From contig NZ_JABCRE010000003.1 in the NCBI RefSeq assembly GCF_012972675.1, forward strand, positions 310,001 through 374,000: 64,000 nt of DNA. The letters are read 5' to 3'. Source of the DNA: Pontixanthobacter rizhaonensis. GTDB taxonomy: Bacteria > Pseudomonadota > Alphaproteobacteria > Sphingomonadales > Sphingomonadaceae. Below the pieces are notes generated by a model. It had not been told where the DNA came from, made no database searches, and saw nothing but the letters and a program-made list of their open reading frames with translations. The position numbers and the translations under genes were made by a program. Below, one piece after another: positions 1 through 8,588 of the stretch (its first letter is position 1; each line of letters starts with the position of its first letter).

Positions 1-527
1 GGTTCGGAATACATATCATAGCCGGTCGCTCTGCGGTTTCGTTCTGTGTCCGGCCGGAGGAGAGTGACCGGGACGACTGCCGACTGCCCTACCGCAACGT
101 CAGGCAGAACCCGAATGCTCTCCCCAAACTGCGCTTCGTAATCCTGCTCAAATTGTTCGACCCCGGAAGCGGTCAGGCGTTTCGCCCAACCCAAACCATC
201 TGCACCGCGATAATCGGAATCAAGCTGTATATTACTGACAAACCGGTCAAATAATTCCGGGGTGACATCTGCGTTGGTACTGAACAATGCGGCGCCGGCC
301 CTGAGATAAGAGGCAGTCGTTCCGCCCCGCCTCTCCAAAGCCGAGGCAACTGCTTTCGCCCGTTCACGCAGCTCAGCATGTTCCTGCTGATGCTCCCCGC
401 GCTCTATGGCGAAGACGCTTAGCCCGGTTATCGCCGCAATAAGCAGGAAAACAGCCGCCGGCAGGGCGCGCGGAAAGTCCATCATCAGGCGCCGCACACG
501 GCGATCATGAGAGACTTGTTCTACCAC
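1..527 (-). CDS. CHASE-domain sensor kinase (N-terminal part, runs off the window)
   Basis: About 175 residues are readable. A basic N-terminus is followed by a hydrophobic segment at about residues 18-41, then a periplasmic region with the CHASE signature: N-terminal ALERR helix, the stretch LGWAKRL, and GYDMYSEP at the window edge. CHASE domains sense small extracellular ligands and are usually fused to PAS and histidine-kinase modules. Those parts would lie beyond base 1, so the kinase call is inference. It is divergent from nepR-ecfG, the usual place for a general-stress-response kinase that feeds PhyR. The start is taken as GTG at 527, preceded by AAAGGG four bases upstream; ATG at 485 or 482 would cut closer to the membrane segment. 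PhyR itself is not in the window. Confidence 0.72.
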   Translation of the reverse strand, partial: MVEQVSHDRRVRRLMMDFPRALPAAVFLLIAAITGLSVFAIERGEHQQEHAELRERAKAVASALERRGGTTASYLRAGAALFSTNADVTPELFDRFVSNIQLDSDYRGADGLGWAKRLTASGVEQFEQDYEAQFGESIRVLPDVAVGQSAVVPVTLLRPDTERNRRATGYDMYSE

Positions 528-606
528 ATTACCCTTTCTGCTATTTGCTATCTAATTCACACGCAGCCACTACAATGTTTGTGCAATCATTCAGTCGCTC
601 CTAAAC

Positions 607-631
607 GGAACCAAACACAGCGGGCTTCGTT
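607..631 (+). promoter_or_regulatory. EcfG-type (general stress response) promoter
   Basis: GGAAC at 607-611 and CGTT at 628-631 are separated by 16 bases. This fits the EcfG consensus GGAAC-N16/17-CGTT of alphaproteobacteria. It lies about 70 bases upstream of nepR and points toward it, implying that EcfG drives its own operon. No matching element was seen facing the kinase gene. Confidence 0.8.
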
Positions 632-702
632 CCCTTATTATACATCAATAGAAATCGCGGCAGATTGCGCCGCAAGCTAACCTAACTATTTGGCTGAAAT
701 AC

Positions 703-873
703 ATGAACGATAACGAAACCCCTAACCAGCGACATAACGCTGATGATGGCGACACCACTGTCGACCAGCCGGAGTGGGCTGACGGCCTACGCCAGCTCTA
801 TGACTCAGTGGTCGACGAGCCCCTGCCGGACAGCTTTAAAGATCTGCTGTCTAAGCTCGACGACAAATCCTGA
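703..873 (+). CDS. nepR: NepR-type anti-sigma factor
   Basis: A 56-residue acidic protein. NepR binds and sequesters EcfG and is released when phosphorylated PhyR presents its sigma-like decoy domain. The core stretch WADGLRQLYDSVVDEPLPDS carries the family pattern of a first helix ending in LRxLYDSVVxEPLPD followed by FxxLLxKLD. The N-terminal 20 residues are polar and probably disordered, as in the family. The stop codon overlaps the ecfG start by one base (TGATG), so the two are translationally coupled. An EcfG-type promoter lies upstream. The call is firm because size, motif and neighbour all agree. Confidence 0.9.
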   Translation: MNDNETPNQRHNADDGDTTVDQPEWADGLRQLYDSVVDEPLPDSFKDLLSKLDDKS

Positions 874-1481
874 TGGAAAATAGTAAGCGCTCTGCTGCCG
901 AAAAAGCAGATTTTAAACGGGAATTGACCGAAGTCGTTCCGCATTTGCGGGCGTTTGCTCGCGGCCTATGCGGCAGACCCGATATGGCGGATGATCTCGT
1001 CCAAGAAACCATGCTCAAAGCTTGGGCAGCACAGGAACGGTTTGAGCCAGGCACATCTATGCGTGCCTGGACATTTGTGATCCTGCGTAATGCATATTTG
1101 ACCGACATGCGCCGCAACCGGTTTCGCGGCGAGTATGACGAGGGTGTGGCCGAACGCATCTTGACTGCGCCCGCTGGTCAAGAGGAGCCTATCCACCTAT
1201 CCGATATGCACCGTGCGCTATTGACCCTGCCGCCGGAAAGGCGCGAGGCTCTCCTTCTGGTCGGAGCAGGCGGGTTTTCTTACGAGGAGGCGGCCAATAT
1301 TTGCGGTTGCGCAGTCGGCACCATAAAAAGCCGTGTCGGACGCGCGCGTGCGGCGCTCACCTCTATGCTGGAAGATGGCGACATTCCCCAGCGGTCCATC
1401 GGCGACGCACGGGCGCACCGGGCGATCTTGCAAGAATTGGACGATGTGGCAGCGGGCAAAGGTATAGCGACAAAAGTGTAA
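873..1481 (+). CDS. ecfG: EcfG general stress response sigma factor
   Basis: 202 residues. Sigma region 2 spans about residues 25-85, including DLVQETMLKAW and the RAWTFVILRNAYLTDMRRNR segment that contacts the -10 element. Region 4 spans about 112-165, with LPPERREALLLVGAGGFSYE and a helix-turn-helix ending GTIKSRVGRARAAL. This fits the ECF15/EcfG group. It directs RNA polymerase to GGAAC/CGTT promoters under general stress (oxidation, desiccation, heat, osmotic). It is coupled to nepR by overlapping stop and start, and one such promoter precedes the operon. The tail after residue 165 (about 35 residues) is variable in the family. Confidence 0.92.
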   Translation: MENSKRSAAEKADFKRELTEVVPHLRAFARGLCGRPDMADDLVQETMLKAWAAQERFEPGTSMRAWTFVILRNAYLTDMRRNRFRGEYDEGVAERILTAPAGQEEPIHLSDMHRALLTLPPERREALLLVGAGGFSYEEAANICGCAVGTIKSRVGRARAALTSMLEDGDIPQRSIGDARAHRAILQELDDVAAGKGIATKV

Positions 1482-1546
1482 CGGCCCGGCCGTAATACGA
1501 CTGCCTATCTTGCTCTGCAGCCCGATCATCGCCAAACAGTGTGGCG

Positions 1547-2734
1547 ATGGACAACCAAAACCCCAATGCCGCACCAAACGCAGAGTCCGACAAAGCTCTG
1601 GGCAGCAAGCGGCTGGCCTTCGCCCAGCAGGAATTGCGCCTGATTTCGGCGTTGGTGCTGCTGCTTGGTTTGGGGCTGTTCCTGGCTTTGCCATTTGTAC
1701 TGTCGATCGGGTCTGTAGTTTTCTTGCCGGTTACCACCGCCATCGTGCTGACGATCATATTGTCACCGTTGGCGGATAAGCTTTCCAGCTGGGGCGTGCC
1801 CAACGTTTTGGCGTCTTTATCGGCTTTGCTCATTTTCTTCGCAGTCTTGCTGCTGGCGCTAGCGTTGATCCTGCAACCGGCGGTTGAGCTGTTCGACAGC
1901 GTGCCCGCGATGGCGCAGCAAGTGGCCGACCGGTTCGGTGAATTGAAAGACGAGTTTGCGTGGATAGCGTTAGCCAATGAACAGCTATCGCTGCTTATGG
2001 GCCAATCGGGCGCGACCGAGGTTGTGCTGGCCAGCCCTTCGGTCATCCAGCAATTGGCATTTGCTACTCCAAGCCTGCTGATCGAAACGTTGCTGACCCT
2101 GCTGATGGCATATTTCATGATCCAAGGCCGGGTTAGCCTTCGCCGCCATTTACTGTTTGAACGCGCCAGTCACGGTACCAGCATCAAAGCAGCCCGTGTT
2201 ATGCGCGAAGTCCAAGATCGCGTCGCAGCCTACATCCTTACCGTGGCCTGGATTAATGGATGTGTCGGCGTGATTGTTGCCTTGGGGGCCTGGATGCTGG
2301 GCGTAGACGCGCCAGTAATGTGGGGCGGATTGGCGGCATTGCTCAACTTCCTTCCTTATATCGGGCCTTTGTTGATGACCGCCCTGCTGACATTGTTCGG
2401 CATCGGTACCGCAGAAACGCTGGTTCTGGGCTTCATTCCGGCGGCCGCTTATCTGGGTCTGCATACCGTCGAATCGAACGTAGTCACCCCATCTATCCTT
2501 GGCGCGCGGTTCACTATGAACCCGGTGATGATCCTGATTGCGCTTAGCTATTTCTCATGGATTTGGGGCGTATTTGGCGCCCTGCTTTCGGTGCCGATAT
2601 TGCTCATGCTGACGGCGTTTTTCGATCATGTCGGGAAGCCCAACCTGATCGGGTTTATATTTGGGGAACCGCTATTCGCCAGCAATCTCCTCGCCTTGGG
2701 CGACGACAACGCCGTATCTGATCGGCGCGCATAA
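1547..2734 (+). CDS. AI-2E family transporter (PerM/YdiK-like membrane protein)
   Basis: 395 residues from ATG 1547 (a GTG at 1541 in the same frame is also possible). There are about eight hydrophobic segments in the family pattern: two helices near the N-terminus, an amphipathic central domain, then a cluster that includes LPYIGPLLMTALLTLFGIGT and the C-terminal NPVMILIALSYFSWIWG. Members include TqsA-like autoinducer-2 exporters and sodium/proton antiporters, and substrates are mostly unproved, so none is assigned. The first 30 residues are polar and Asn/Ala-rich. It ends just before a shared hairpin and converges on sodB. Confidence 0.82.
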   Translation: MDNQNPNAAPNAESDKALGSKRLAFAQQELRLISALVLLLGLGLFLALPFVLSIGSVVFLPVTTAIVLTIILSPLADKLSSWGVPNVLASLSALLIFFAVLLLALALILQPAVELFDSVPAMAQQVADRFGELKDEFAWIALANEQLSLLMGQSGATEVVLASPSVIQQLAFATPSLLIETLLTLLMAYFMIQGRVSLRRHLLFERASHGTSIKAARVMREVQDRVAAYILTVAWINGCVGVIVALGAWMLGVDAPVMWGGLAALLNFLPYIGPLLMTALLTLFGIGTAETLVLGFIPAAAYLGLHTVESNVVTPSILGARFTMNPVMILIALSYFSWIWGVFGALLSVPILLMLTAFFDHVGKPNLIGFIFGEPLFASNLLALGDDNAVSDRRA

Positions 2735-2738
2735 AAAA

Positions 2739-2766
2739 GCCCGCCTCGCCAATAGGCGAAGCGGGC
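2739..2766 (-). terminator. Rho-independent terminator of sodB (shared convergent hairpin)
   Basis: A 12-base stem (2739-2750 with 2755-2766, one G-T type mismatch) encloses the loop AATA. Read on the minus strand it is followed by six T's, so it is an ideal terminator for sodB. Read on the plus strand it follows the stop of the AI-2E-type gene but lacks a T-run. Confidence 0.85.
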
Positions 2767-2786
2767 CTTCCAATTGCAGTTAGAGC

Positions 2787-3395
2787 TTACGCGTATTGCC
2801 AAGCAGTTCCGCGGGCCAGGTTTTCTGAGGCAAACGCCCAGTTAAGCTTGCCGTCAATCACAGCCTTCAAATAGGCTGGGCGCGCATTCTGGTGATCAAG
2901 ATAATATGCATGTTCCCACACATCGATGGTCAAGAGCGGGTTAAAGTCGCTATCTGCCAGAGTGTCGCCATCATGCGTTTCTTCGATGGACAGCTTGCCG
3001 TCTTTTTCGGCAAGCCAGACCCAACCGCTGGCGAAGTGACCCACGCCGCGATCAGCCAATTGTGTTTTCAATTCTTCGACAGAACCAAACGCTTCGTTGA
3101 TCTTTGCTGCAAGCTCATCCGATGGTGCTGTGCTCTCTGGTGCCATTGAGTGCCAGTAAAACGCGTGGTTCCATGTCTGTGCAGAGTTGTTGAAGAGACC
3201 TTGATTGGTACCACGTGATGCCACGATGACGTCTTCCAAAGACGCATCCGCATGTGCGGTCCCTTCAATCGCAGCATTGGTTTTGTCGATATACGCCTTG
3301 TGGTGTTTACCGTGGTGGAATGACAATGTCTCGGCGGAAACCGCCGGTGCCAGTGCAGTGTCTGCGTAAGGCAGATCGGGTAGTGAAAAAGCCAT
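2787..3395 (-). CDS. sodB: Superoxide dismutase, iron type
   Basis: 202 residues. It converts superoxide to oxygen and hydrogen peroxide in the cytoplasm. Metal ligands are readable: the first His in LSFHHGKHH (about 27), the His of AQTWNHAFYWHS (about 75), and the Asp and His of DVWEHAYYLDHQN. The AQTWNHAFYW context with Gln before Trp favours the iron or cambialistic form over manganese. No signal peptide is present. SD GGGAG sits seven bases before the ATG. It is monocistronic with its own terminator. Confidence 0.95.
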   Translation of the reverse strand: MAFSLPDLPYADTALAPAVSAETLSFHHGKHHKAYIDKTNAAIEGTAHADASLEDVIVASRGTNQGLFNNSAQTWNHAFYWHSMAPESTAPSDELAAKINEAFGSVEELKTQLADRGVGHFASGWVWLAEKDGKLSIEETHDGDTLADSDFNPLLTIDVWEHAYYLDHQNARPAYLKAVIDGKLNWAFASENLARGTAWQYA

Positions 3396-3474
3396 GATAA
3401 CTCCCTAAATTTCTCAGTCTAAAATTACGATGTTGGTTCCTAAACGCATAGCACGCGAAAGGGTTGCAAAAAAT

Positions 3475-4725
3475 TCACGGTTTATTGCGAACCTGATCGA
3501 CAGTGGCCGTAACCGCCACATTCATGGTCACATTGGCCAGCGTTCGCATAATATCGGGTAACATTTCAACCGCGACCAGCAGCGCCAGCGGTTCAACCGG
3601 AACGCCCATTGCCAAAGCGATAGGGCCGATGGAAACCACAAAGCTGATCGACCCCGGTAGGCTGACCGATCCGACACTGATAATGAACGCCACCGCGATA
3701 CCGATCATCAGGACCGGCAAGCTCAGTTCAATCCCCGCCAAATGGGCCACATAAATCGCCACCGCCATATTCATCGCCGGGCTGGTAGCGCGGAAAATCG
3801 CTACCGCTAGCGGCAAGACAAAATCTGCCGTGGCATCGGGAATGCCCAATCGTTTGGCACTGGCCAGCATGGCCGGAAGGCTCGCCAATGAACTCTGCGT
3901 GGAAACCGCGACCGCCTGCGACGGCAAAATAGCCTTCGCAAAAGCCAATGGTAATTGCCGTGCGCCAAACGTCGCCAGCAAATATGCAGCAATCAAAACA
4001 CAGCCGCCCATTGCTGACACCGCCAGAATGTAATGGGCCAAGGTCGCAAAAGCCCCGCCGCCGCTGCGCGCACCGACACCGACTGCCAATGCAAACACGC
4101 CGATCGGGGCAAGCCACAGAACCCATCCGATGATCGTCAGCATTGCATTGGCCAGAGCATGGAAAAACCCGATCAAGGTCGCCCGCTGGCCAGATGGCAG
4201 ACGAGATATAGCGACCGCAAACAGGGCGAAGAAAATCGTCAAGGGCAGCATCGCGGTTTCCGCCGCAGCCGCGATCAGATTGGGGGCAATAAGAGATTCC
4301 AGAAACGCCCATAATTCGGGCACTTGTTGTTCTTCAACCTGTTCCAACGCCAACATGGAAGACGCTGCTTCGGGAATGGGAAATACGGCCAATAATGCGG
4401 GCATCAAGAAGGCAGAAACCAACCCGCTGAACACCAACACGCCAAAAACAAGCAACAACATTGTCCGCGCTGTGGCCCCCGCACGCGCAGCTTGTGCCAT
4501 CTGCGAAATACCCAGCACCAGCAAAGCAGCGACCAGCGGTATAATCGTCATTTGAAGGCCCCGCAGCCACAGTGTGCCAACCAGATTGATCGGCTTGGCC
4601 ACGGCATCCAGAAAATCGCTCCCGGCCAGCAGCAAGCCAAACGTCAGACCGGCGATTAATCCGCCAAATGTCCACCAGACTGGCAGTTTGATCGATACCA
4701 GTTCGACCGGGTCTTGGGCGGTCAT
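3475..4725 (-). CDS. Dicarboxylate/amino acid:cation symporter (DAACS family)
   Basis: 416 residues from ATG 4725, chosen because AAGGCG lies upstream and the family N-terminus starts just before the first helix (a GTG at 4797 is the far alternative). Eight or more hydrophobic segments are visible. The family re-entrant serine-rich hairpin appears as AVSTQSSLASLPAML, and the sodium/substrate region as the NMAVAIYVAHLAG stretch (normally NMDG in glutamate carriers; here NMAV), so the substrate may differ from classical GltP/DctA. Probably imports an anionic amino or dicarboxylic acid with sodium or protons. It is divergent from glmM. Confidence 0.85.
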   Translation of the reverse strand: MTAQDPVELVSIKLPVWWTFGGLIAGLTFGLLLAGSDFLDAVAKPINLVGTLWLRGLQMTIIPLVAALLVLGISQMAQAARAGATARTMLLLVFGVLVFSGLVSAFLMPALLAVFPIPEAASSMLALEQVEEQQVPELWAFLESLIAPNLIAAAAETAMLPLTIFFALFAVAISRLPSGQRATLIGFFHALANAMLTIIGWVLWLAPIGVFALAVGVGARSGGGAFATLAHYILAVSAMGGCVLIAAYLLATFGARQLPLAFAKAILPSQAVAVSTQSSLASLPAMLASAKRLGIPDATADFVLPLAVAIFRATSPAMNMAVAIYVAHLAGIELSLPVLMIGIAVAFIISVGSVSLPGSISFVVSIGPIALAMGVPVEPLALLVAVEMLPDIMRTLANVTMNVAVTATVDQVRNKP

Positions 4726-4874
4726 GTGCGCCTTATCATCTGTGCCGCCTGTCAAATCATGTCCCCTGAACCATTGATGTGCGAATCGGCACTTCACAAC
4801 GCGGCCTAATCCCGCCAGAAGCTCGTGGCAAATCTGCGCTCATAGGCTGGGCGCTTTACCGCAGGAAATAATAC

Positions 4875-6212
4875 ATGGCACGGAAGTTCTTTGGCACAGA
4901 TGGGATTCGCGGGCGCACCAACACGGGTGTGATGACTGCAGAAATCGCCATGAGAGTGGGCCAAGCCGCAGGGCGGCATTTTATGCGCGGCGATCACCGT
5001 CACCGGGTGGTGATCGGCAAAGACACCCGCCTGTCAGGATATATGATGGAAAGCGCGCTGGTCGCGGGCTTCACCAGCGTCGGCATGGATGTGATTATGA
5101 CCGGTCCATTGCCAACGCCGGCGATTGCCTTGCTGACCAGAGAGATGCGCGCCGATATGGGCGTGATGATTTCCGCCAGTCACAATTTATACGAAGATAA
5201 CGGCATTAAGCTGTTTGGACCGGATGGTTTCAAATTATCCGACGCAGATGAACTGGCGATCGAAGAAGCGATCATGCAGGATCAAGAACTTGCACCCGCT
5301 GCCAAAGTCGGCCGCGCCCGCCGGATCGACGATGCACAGGGCCGCTATATTCACGCGGTCAAACAGGCGGTGTCCGACAAAACACGGTTTGATGGCCTGA
5401 AGGTGGTGGTCGATTGCGCCAACGGTGCAGCCTATCAAGTGGCGCCATCCGCAATTTGGGAATTGGGCGCAGAAGTCATTGCACTGGGCGTTTCACCTAA
5501 CGGTACCAATATCAATGACGGTGTCGGATCGACCTCGCTTGATGCACTGAAGGCCAAAGTATTGGAAGAAGGGGCAGCCATCGGGATCGCGCTGGATGGC
5601 GATGCCGACCGGTTGATCGTTGTCGATGAAAAAGGGCAAACAGTGGATGGCGACCAATTGATGGCGCTGATCGCGACCCGGATGCATGAAAAAGGCGAAT
5701 TGCGCGGCGGCGGCTTGGTCGCGACGGTCATGTCTAATCTGGGTCTCGAACGCTATATGGAAGCGCAAGGCCTTAAGCTGGAACGGGCCAAGGTCGGCGA
5801 CCGGTATGTGCTCGAAAAAATGCGCGAAGGCGGGTTTAATGTTGGCGGTGAACAATCGGGCCACATGATCATGCTCGATTACGCGACCACTGGTGATGGA
5901 ACCACCGCAGCGCTGCGTGTCCTTGCCAGCTTGGTCCGTTCCGGCAAGAAAGCCAGCGAGTTGATGCATCTGTTTGATCCGGTGCCGCAGCTGCTGAAGA
6001 ATGTACGGTTCGACGGCGGTAAACCTCTGGATGATGCCACGGTGAAATCTGTGATAGCCGAGGCAGAACAAGAACTGGAAGGCACCGGCAGGCTGGTTAT
6101 TCGCCCTTCCGGAACCGAGCCGGTTATTCGTGTGATGGCCGAAGGCGATGATGCCGCGCAGGTGGAACAGATTGTTGACCGGATTTGTGACGCGGTCCGG
6201 GCCGCCGCGTAA
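4875..6212 (+). CDS. glmM: Phosphoglucosamine mutase
   Basis: 445 residues, the family length. It interconverts glucosamine-6-phosphate and glucosamine-1-phosphate on the way to UDP-GlcNAc for peptidoglycan and LPS. Motifs: start [13 protein letters not shown], the catalytic phosphoserine loop [15 protein letters not shown] (Ser about 103), the magnesium loop DGDADRLI (about 241-248), the sugar-binding GGEQSGHMI, and the C-terminal phosphate loop [12 protein letters not shown]. The start is set by AGGA before the ATG. The stop TAATG overlaps the start of the next small gene, so they are co-translated. Confidence 0.97.
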   Translation: MARKFFGTDGIRGRTNTGVMTAEIAMRVGQAAGRHFMRGDHRHRVVIGKDTRLSGYMMESALVAGFTSVGMDVIMTGPLPTPAIALLTREMRADMGVMISASHNLYEDNGIKLFGPDGFKLSDADELAIEEAIMQDQELAPAAKVGRARRIDDAQGRYIHAVKQAVSDKTRFDGLKVVVDCANGAAYQVAPSAIWELGAEVIALGVSPNGTNINDGVGSTSLDALKAKVLEEGAAIGIALDGDADRLIVVDEKGQTVDGDQLMALIATRMHEKGELRGGGLVATVMSNLGLERYMEAQGLKLERAKVGDRYVLEKMREGGFNVGGEQSGHMIMLDYATTGDGTTAALRVLASLVRSGKKASELMHLFDPVPQLLKNVRFDGGKPLDDATVKSVIAEAEQELEGTGRLVIRPSGTEPVIRVMAEGDDAAQVEQIVDRICDAVRAAA

Positions 6213-6442
6213 TGTTAGAAATGTGGCCTGATTGCGAGCGATGCGGGGCAGATACACCGGCCGCCGCAGCCGGAGCTTTCATTTGCAGTTTTGAATGCAC
6301 ATTCTGCGCTGATTGCGCAGACAAGCTGGATGATGCCTGCCCCAATTGCGGCGGCGAACTGATGGACCGGCCAACGCGCTCCCAAAAACTGCAAGAGAAA
6401 TATCCGGCCAGCACCGAGCGTAAATTTAACGGCGATGGCTAA
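6212..6442 (+). CDS. DUF1272 small zinc-ribbon protein
   Basis: 76 residues with eight cysteines at 8, 11, 25, 29, 32, 35, 43 and 46, spaced as CxxC pairs that would hold two zinc ions. The pattern CERCGAD, CTFCADCA and ACPNCGGEL is that of DUF1272, a family without a proven function. The start overlaps the glmM stop and the end overlaps the start of the thiD fusion by eight bases, so all three share one message. The tail ends with a basic stretch. Function unknown. Confidence 0.88.
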   Translation: MLEMWPDCERCGADTPAAAAGAFICSFECTFCADCADKLDDACPNCGGELMDRPTRSQKLQEKYPASTERKFNGDG

Positions 6443-7577
6443 CCCCCTGCGCCCTCCTCCGCGTATTCTGGCCATTGCCGGGTCGGACAGCTCCGGCGGG
6501 GCGGGCATTCAGGCTGATATAAAGACGATCACCATGCTGGGCGGTTATGCCATGACCGCAATTACCGCGGTCACCGCACAAAATACAGTGGGCGTGCAGG
6601 CAGTGGAAGCGCTAAGCGCCGACATGGTCGCAAAGCAGATAGATGCTTGCACTCAAGATATCGGCGTTGATGCAGTGAAGATTGGAATGCTCGGATCAGC
6701 CGACATTGCCAATATCGTTGCAGACAAGTTGGAAACTCTCGCCGTTCCGATCATCTTTGATCCGGTGATGATTGCCACTAGCGGGTCAGTCTTGGCCGAT
6801 GATGAGACAATTCTGGCCTTTGAACGATTGATGGCATTGGCAGCGCTGACCACGCCCAACTTGGCAGAGCTTAATGCGTTAGGCGGCGATGATGGCATGG
6901 CGCGCCGCGATATCGCTTATTTGGCCAAAGGAGGGGATGCTGATGCGGCCACACTTACAGACCGCTTATGCCAGCCCGGCATAGCCGATATCCACTGGTC
7001 AGCCGACAAGATCGATACGCGCCACACGCACGGGACAGGCTGCACTTTATCAAGCGCGATTGCCACGTTTTTGGGGCAAGGTTTGGCGCTGGAACAGGCG
7101 GTAGAGCGCGGGCGCGATTTCGTCAGGATCGCGCTGCGCAATGCCCCCGAATTGGGCGCAAAAGCCGGTCCGCTGGGCCATCATGCTGTTCGATTGGATC
7201 TGGTCGGGGAACCCCGGCTTAACCAGATTACGCTGGCTGCAGGAAACTATGAAGAAGCGGTGCTGTTCTACCGCGCAATTGGGTTAAACCACATCGTCGA
7301 TAGCCCCTCCAATGGCTATGCCCGGTTTGAAAGCGAAGGCGGCGTCACACTATCAATCTCTACAGGGCATAGCGAAGTCGGCGGCGCATCGGTGTATTTC
7401 GAATGCCTCGATGTCGATGCCTATACAGGCATATTGCGCGAAAACGGGATCGCCTGCCCTGCCCCGAAAGATCAAAGTTGGGGCTGGCGCGAAAGCTGGA
7501 TCAGCGATCCTGATGGCAATCGGATCTGTTTCTACCAAGCAGGCGAAAACCGCCGCTATCCACCGTGGCGGATATAA
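6435..7577 (+). CDS. thiD: Hydroxymethylpyrimidine/phosphomethylpyrimidine kinase (ThiD) fused to a VOC/glyoxalase-fold domain
   Basis: 380 residues in one open frame. Residues 1-255 are ThiD: GSDSSGGAGIQADIKT at about 16, the TAITAVTAQNT strand, KIGMLGS, DPVMIATSG, AKGGD and the anion-hole motif THGTGCTLSSAI at about 198-209. ThiD phosphorylates HMP for thiamine synthesis. Residues 258-380 form a VOC (glyoxalase/bleomycin-resistance fold) domain: ITLAAGNYEEAVLFYRAIGL, then SDPDGNRICFY near the end. The stretch between TPNLAELNALGG and AKGGD is about 15-20 residues shorter than in usual ThiD, removing part of one helix. No stop or frameshift separates the domains. The partner's ligand is unknown. 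Confidence 0.88.
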   Translation: MANPLRPPPRILAIAGSDSSGGAGIQADIKTITMLGGYAMTAITAVTAQNTVGVQAVEALSADMVAKQIDACTQDIGVDAVKIGMLGSADIANIVADKLETLAVPIIFDPVMIATSGSVLADDETILAFERLMALAALTTPNLAELNALGGDDGMARRDIAYLAKGGDADAATLTDRLCQPGIADIHWSADKIDTRHTHGTGCTLSSAIATFLGQGLALEQAVERGRDFVRIALRNAPELGAKAGPLGHHAVRLDLVGEPRLNQITLAAGNYEEAVLFYRAIGLNHIVDSPSNGYARFESEGGVTLSISTGHSEVGGASVYFECLDVDAYTGILRENGIACPAPKDQSWGWRESWISDPDGNRICFYQAGENRRYPPWRI

Positions 7578-7583
7578 GACGGA

Positions 7584-8459
7584 CTACCGGTCCAGCTCGT
7601 AGAAAGCCGCGATGTGTTTCCATGCGTCATCGGCGGTTTCGCACCAGTGGAACAGTTTCAAATCATCATGATTGATGGTGCCCTCATCTGCCAAAGCTTC
7701 CAAATCAACCACCCGGTTCCAGAAGTCTTTACCAAACAACATGATCGGGATCGGCTTCATTTTGCCTGTTTGAATCAGCGTTAGTAGCTCAAAAAACTCG
7801 TCAAACGTGCCGAAACCGCCGGGGAACACCGCCACAGCGCGGGCGCGCAGCAGGAAGTGCATTTTGCGCAGTGCAAAATAGTGGAAGTTCAGCGATAGAT
7901 AGGGCGTGACGTAAGAATTGGGCGCTTGTTCATGCGGCAGAATGATATTGAGGCCGATCGATTCCGCACCAGCATCCGACGCCCCGCGATTGGCCGCTTC
8001 CATAATGGACGGCCCGCCGCCAGAACACACGACAAATTGCCGTTTGCCATCTTCGATAATCGATTTCTCGCTGACCATTTTCGCAAGAGCGCGAGCTTCC
8101 TGATAATATTTTGCCTTTTCAGCGAGCTTTTCCGCGACCGCCTTTTTCTCAGGCGCAGCATTCGCCACGAGTTCATCCGCCTTGTCAGGAGACGGGATAC
8201 GGGCCGAGCCATACATCACCAAAGTGGACCCGACGCCCGCCTCGTCGAGGAGCATTTCAGGCTTGAGCAATTCCAGTTGGAAACGCACCGGGCGTAATTC
8301 ATCGCGCAGCATGAAGTCTGTGTCCCGGAACGCCAATTGATAGGCAGGATGCTGGGTCTGCGGCGTGCTTTCCGGGCTGGCTTCTACAAATTTGGTTTCT
8401 TCATCGGCGCGGTAGAATTTGCGGCCGGAAATATCATGTTCGTTCGTTTTGTCTGTCAT
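7584..8459 (-). CDS. LOG-family protein (TIGR00730-type Rossmann fold)
   Basis: 291 residues from ATG 8459, with GGAGAG directly before it. The family includes cytokinin riboside 5'-monophosphate phosphoribohydrolases and nucleotide 5'-monophosphate nucleosidases such as PpnN. The LOG signature is clear: SGGGPSIMEAANRGA, then PGGFGTFDEFFELLTLIQTG (PGGxGTxxE). It carries a long N-terminal extension of about 90 residues and an inserted helical segment rich in Ala/Lys/Glu, typical of the larger alphaproteobacterial group. Substrate not predictable. It is divergent from ppx. The open frame continues upstream to 9365, but that part is only antisense to ppx. Confidence 0.85.
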   Translation of the reverse strand: MTDKTNEHDISGRKFYRADEETKFVEASPESTPQTQHPAYQLAFRDTDFMLRDELRPVRFQLELLKPEMLLDEAGVGSTLVMYGSARIPSPDKADELVANAAPEKKAVAEKLAEKAKYYQEARALAKMVSEKSIIEDGKRQFVVCSGGGPSIMEAANRGASDAGAESIGLNIILPHEQAPNSYVTPYLSLNFHYFALRKMHFLLRARAVAVFPGGFGTFDEFFELLTLIQTGKMKPIPIMLFGKDFWNRVVDLEALADEGTINHDDLKLFHWCETADDAWKHIAAFYELDR

Positions 8460-8588
8460 CTCTCCGCCACTAATGCCGAAGGGGAAACCGGGCAAGCACA
8501 GATACACCCGCGCACTCCGCGCTTGCCCAAACGAAGCAGTCGCGGTAGCACTATGGCCAAGTCCTCGCGAATTTCTCGCGAGAGGATA

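Noticed and set aside
1363..2118. 251-codon minus-strand frame across the AI-2E-type gene
   Set aside because: Composition is Ser/Asn/Lys-rich as expected for antisense, and it spans the ecfG-transporter junction with no SD.
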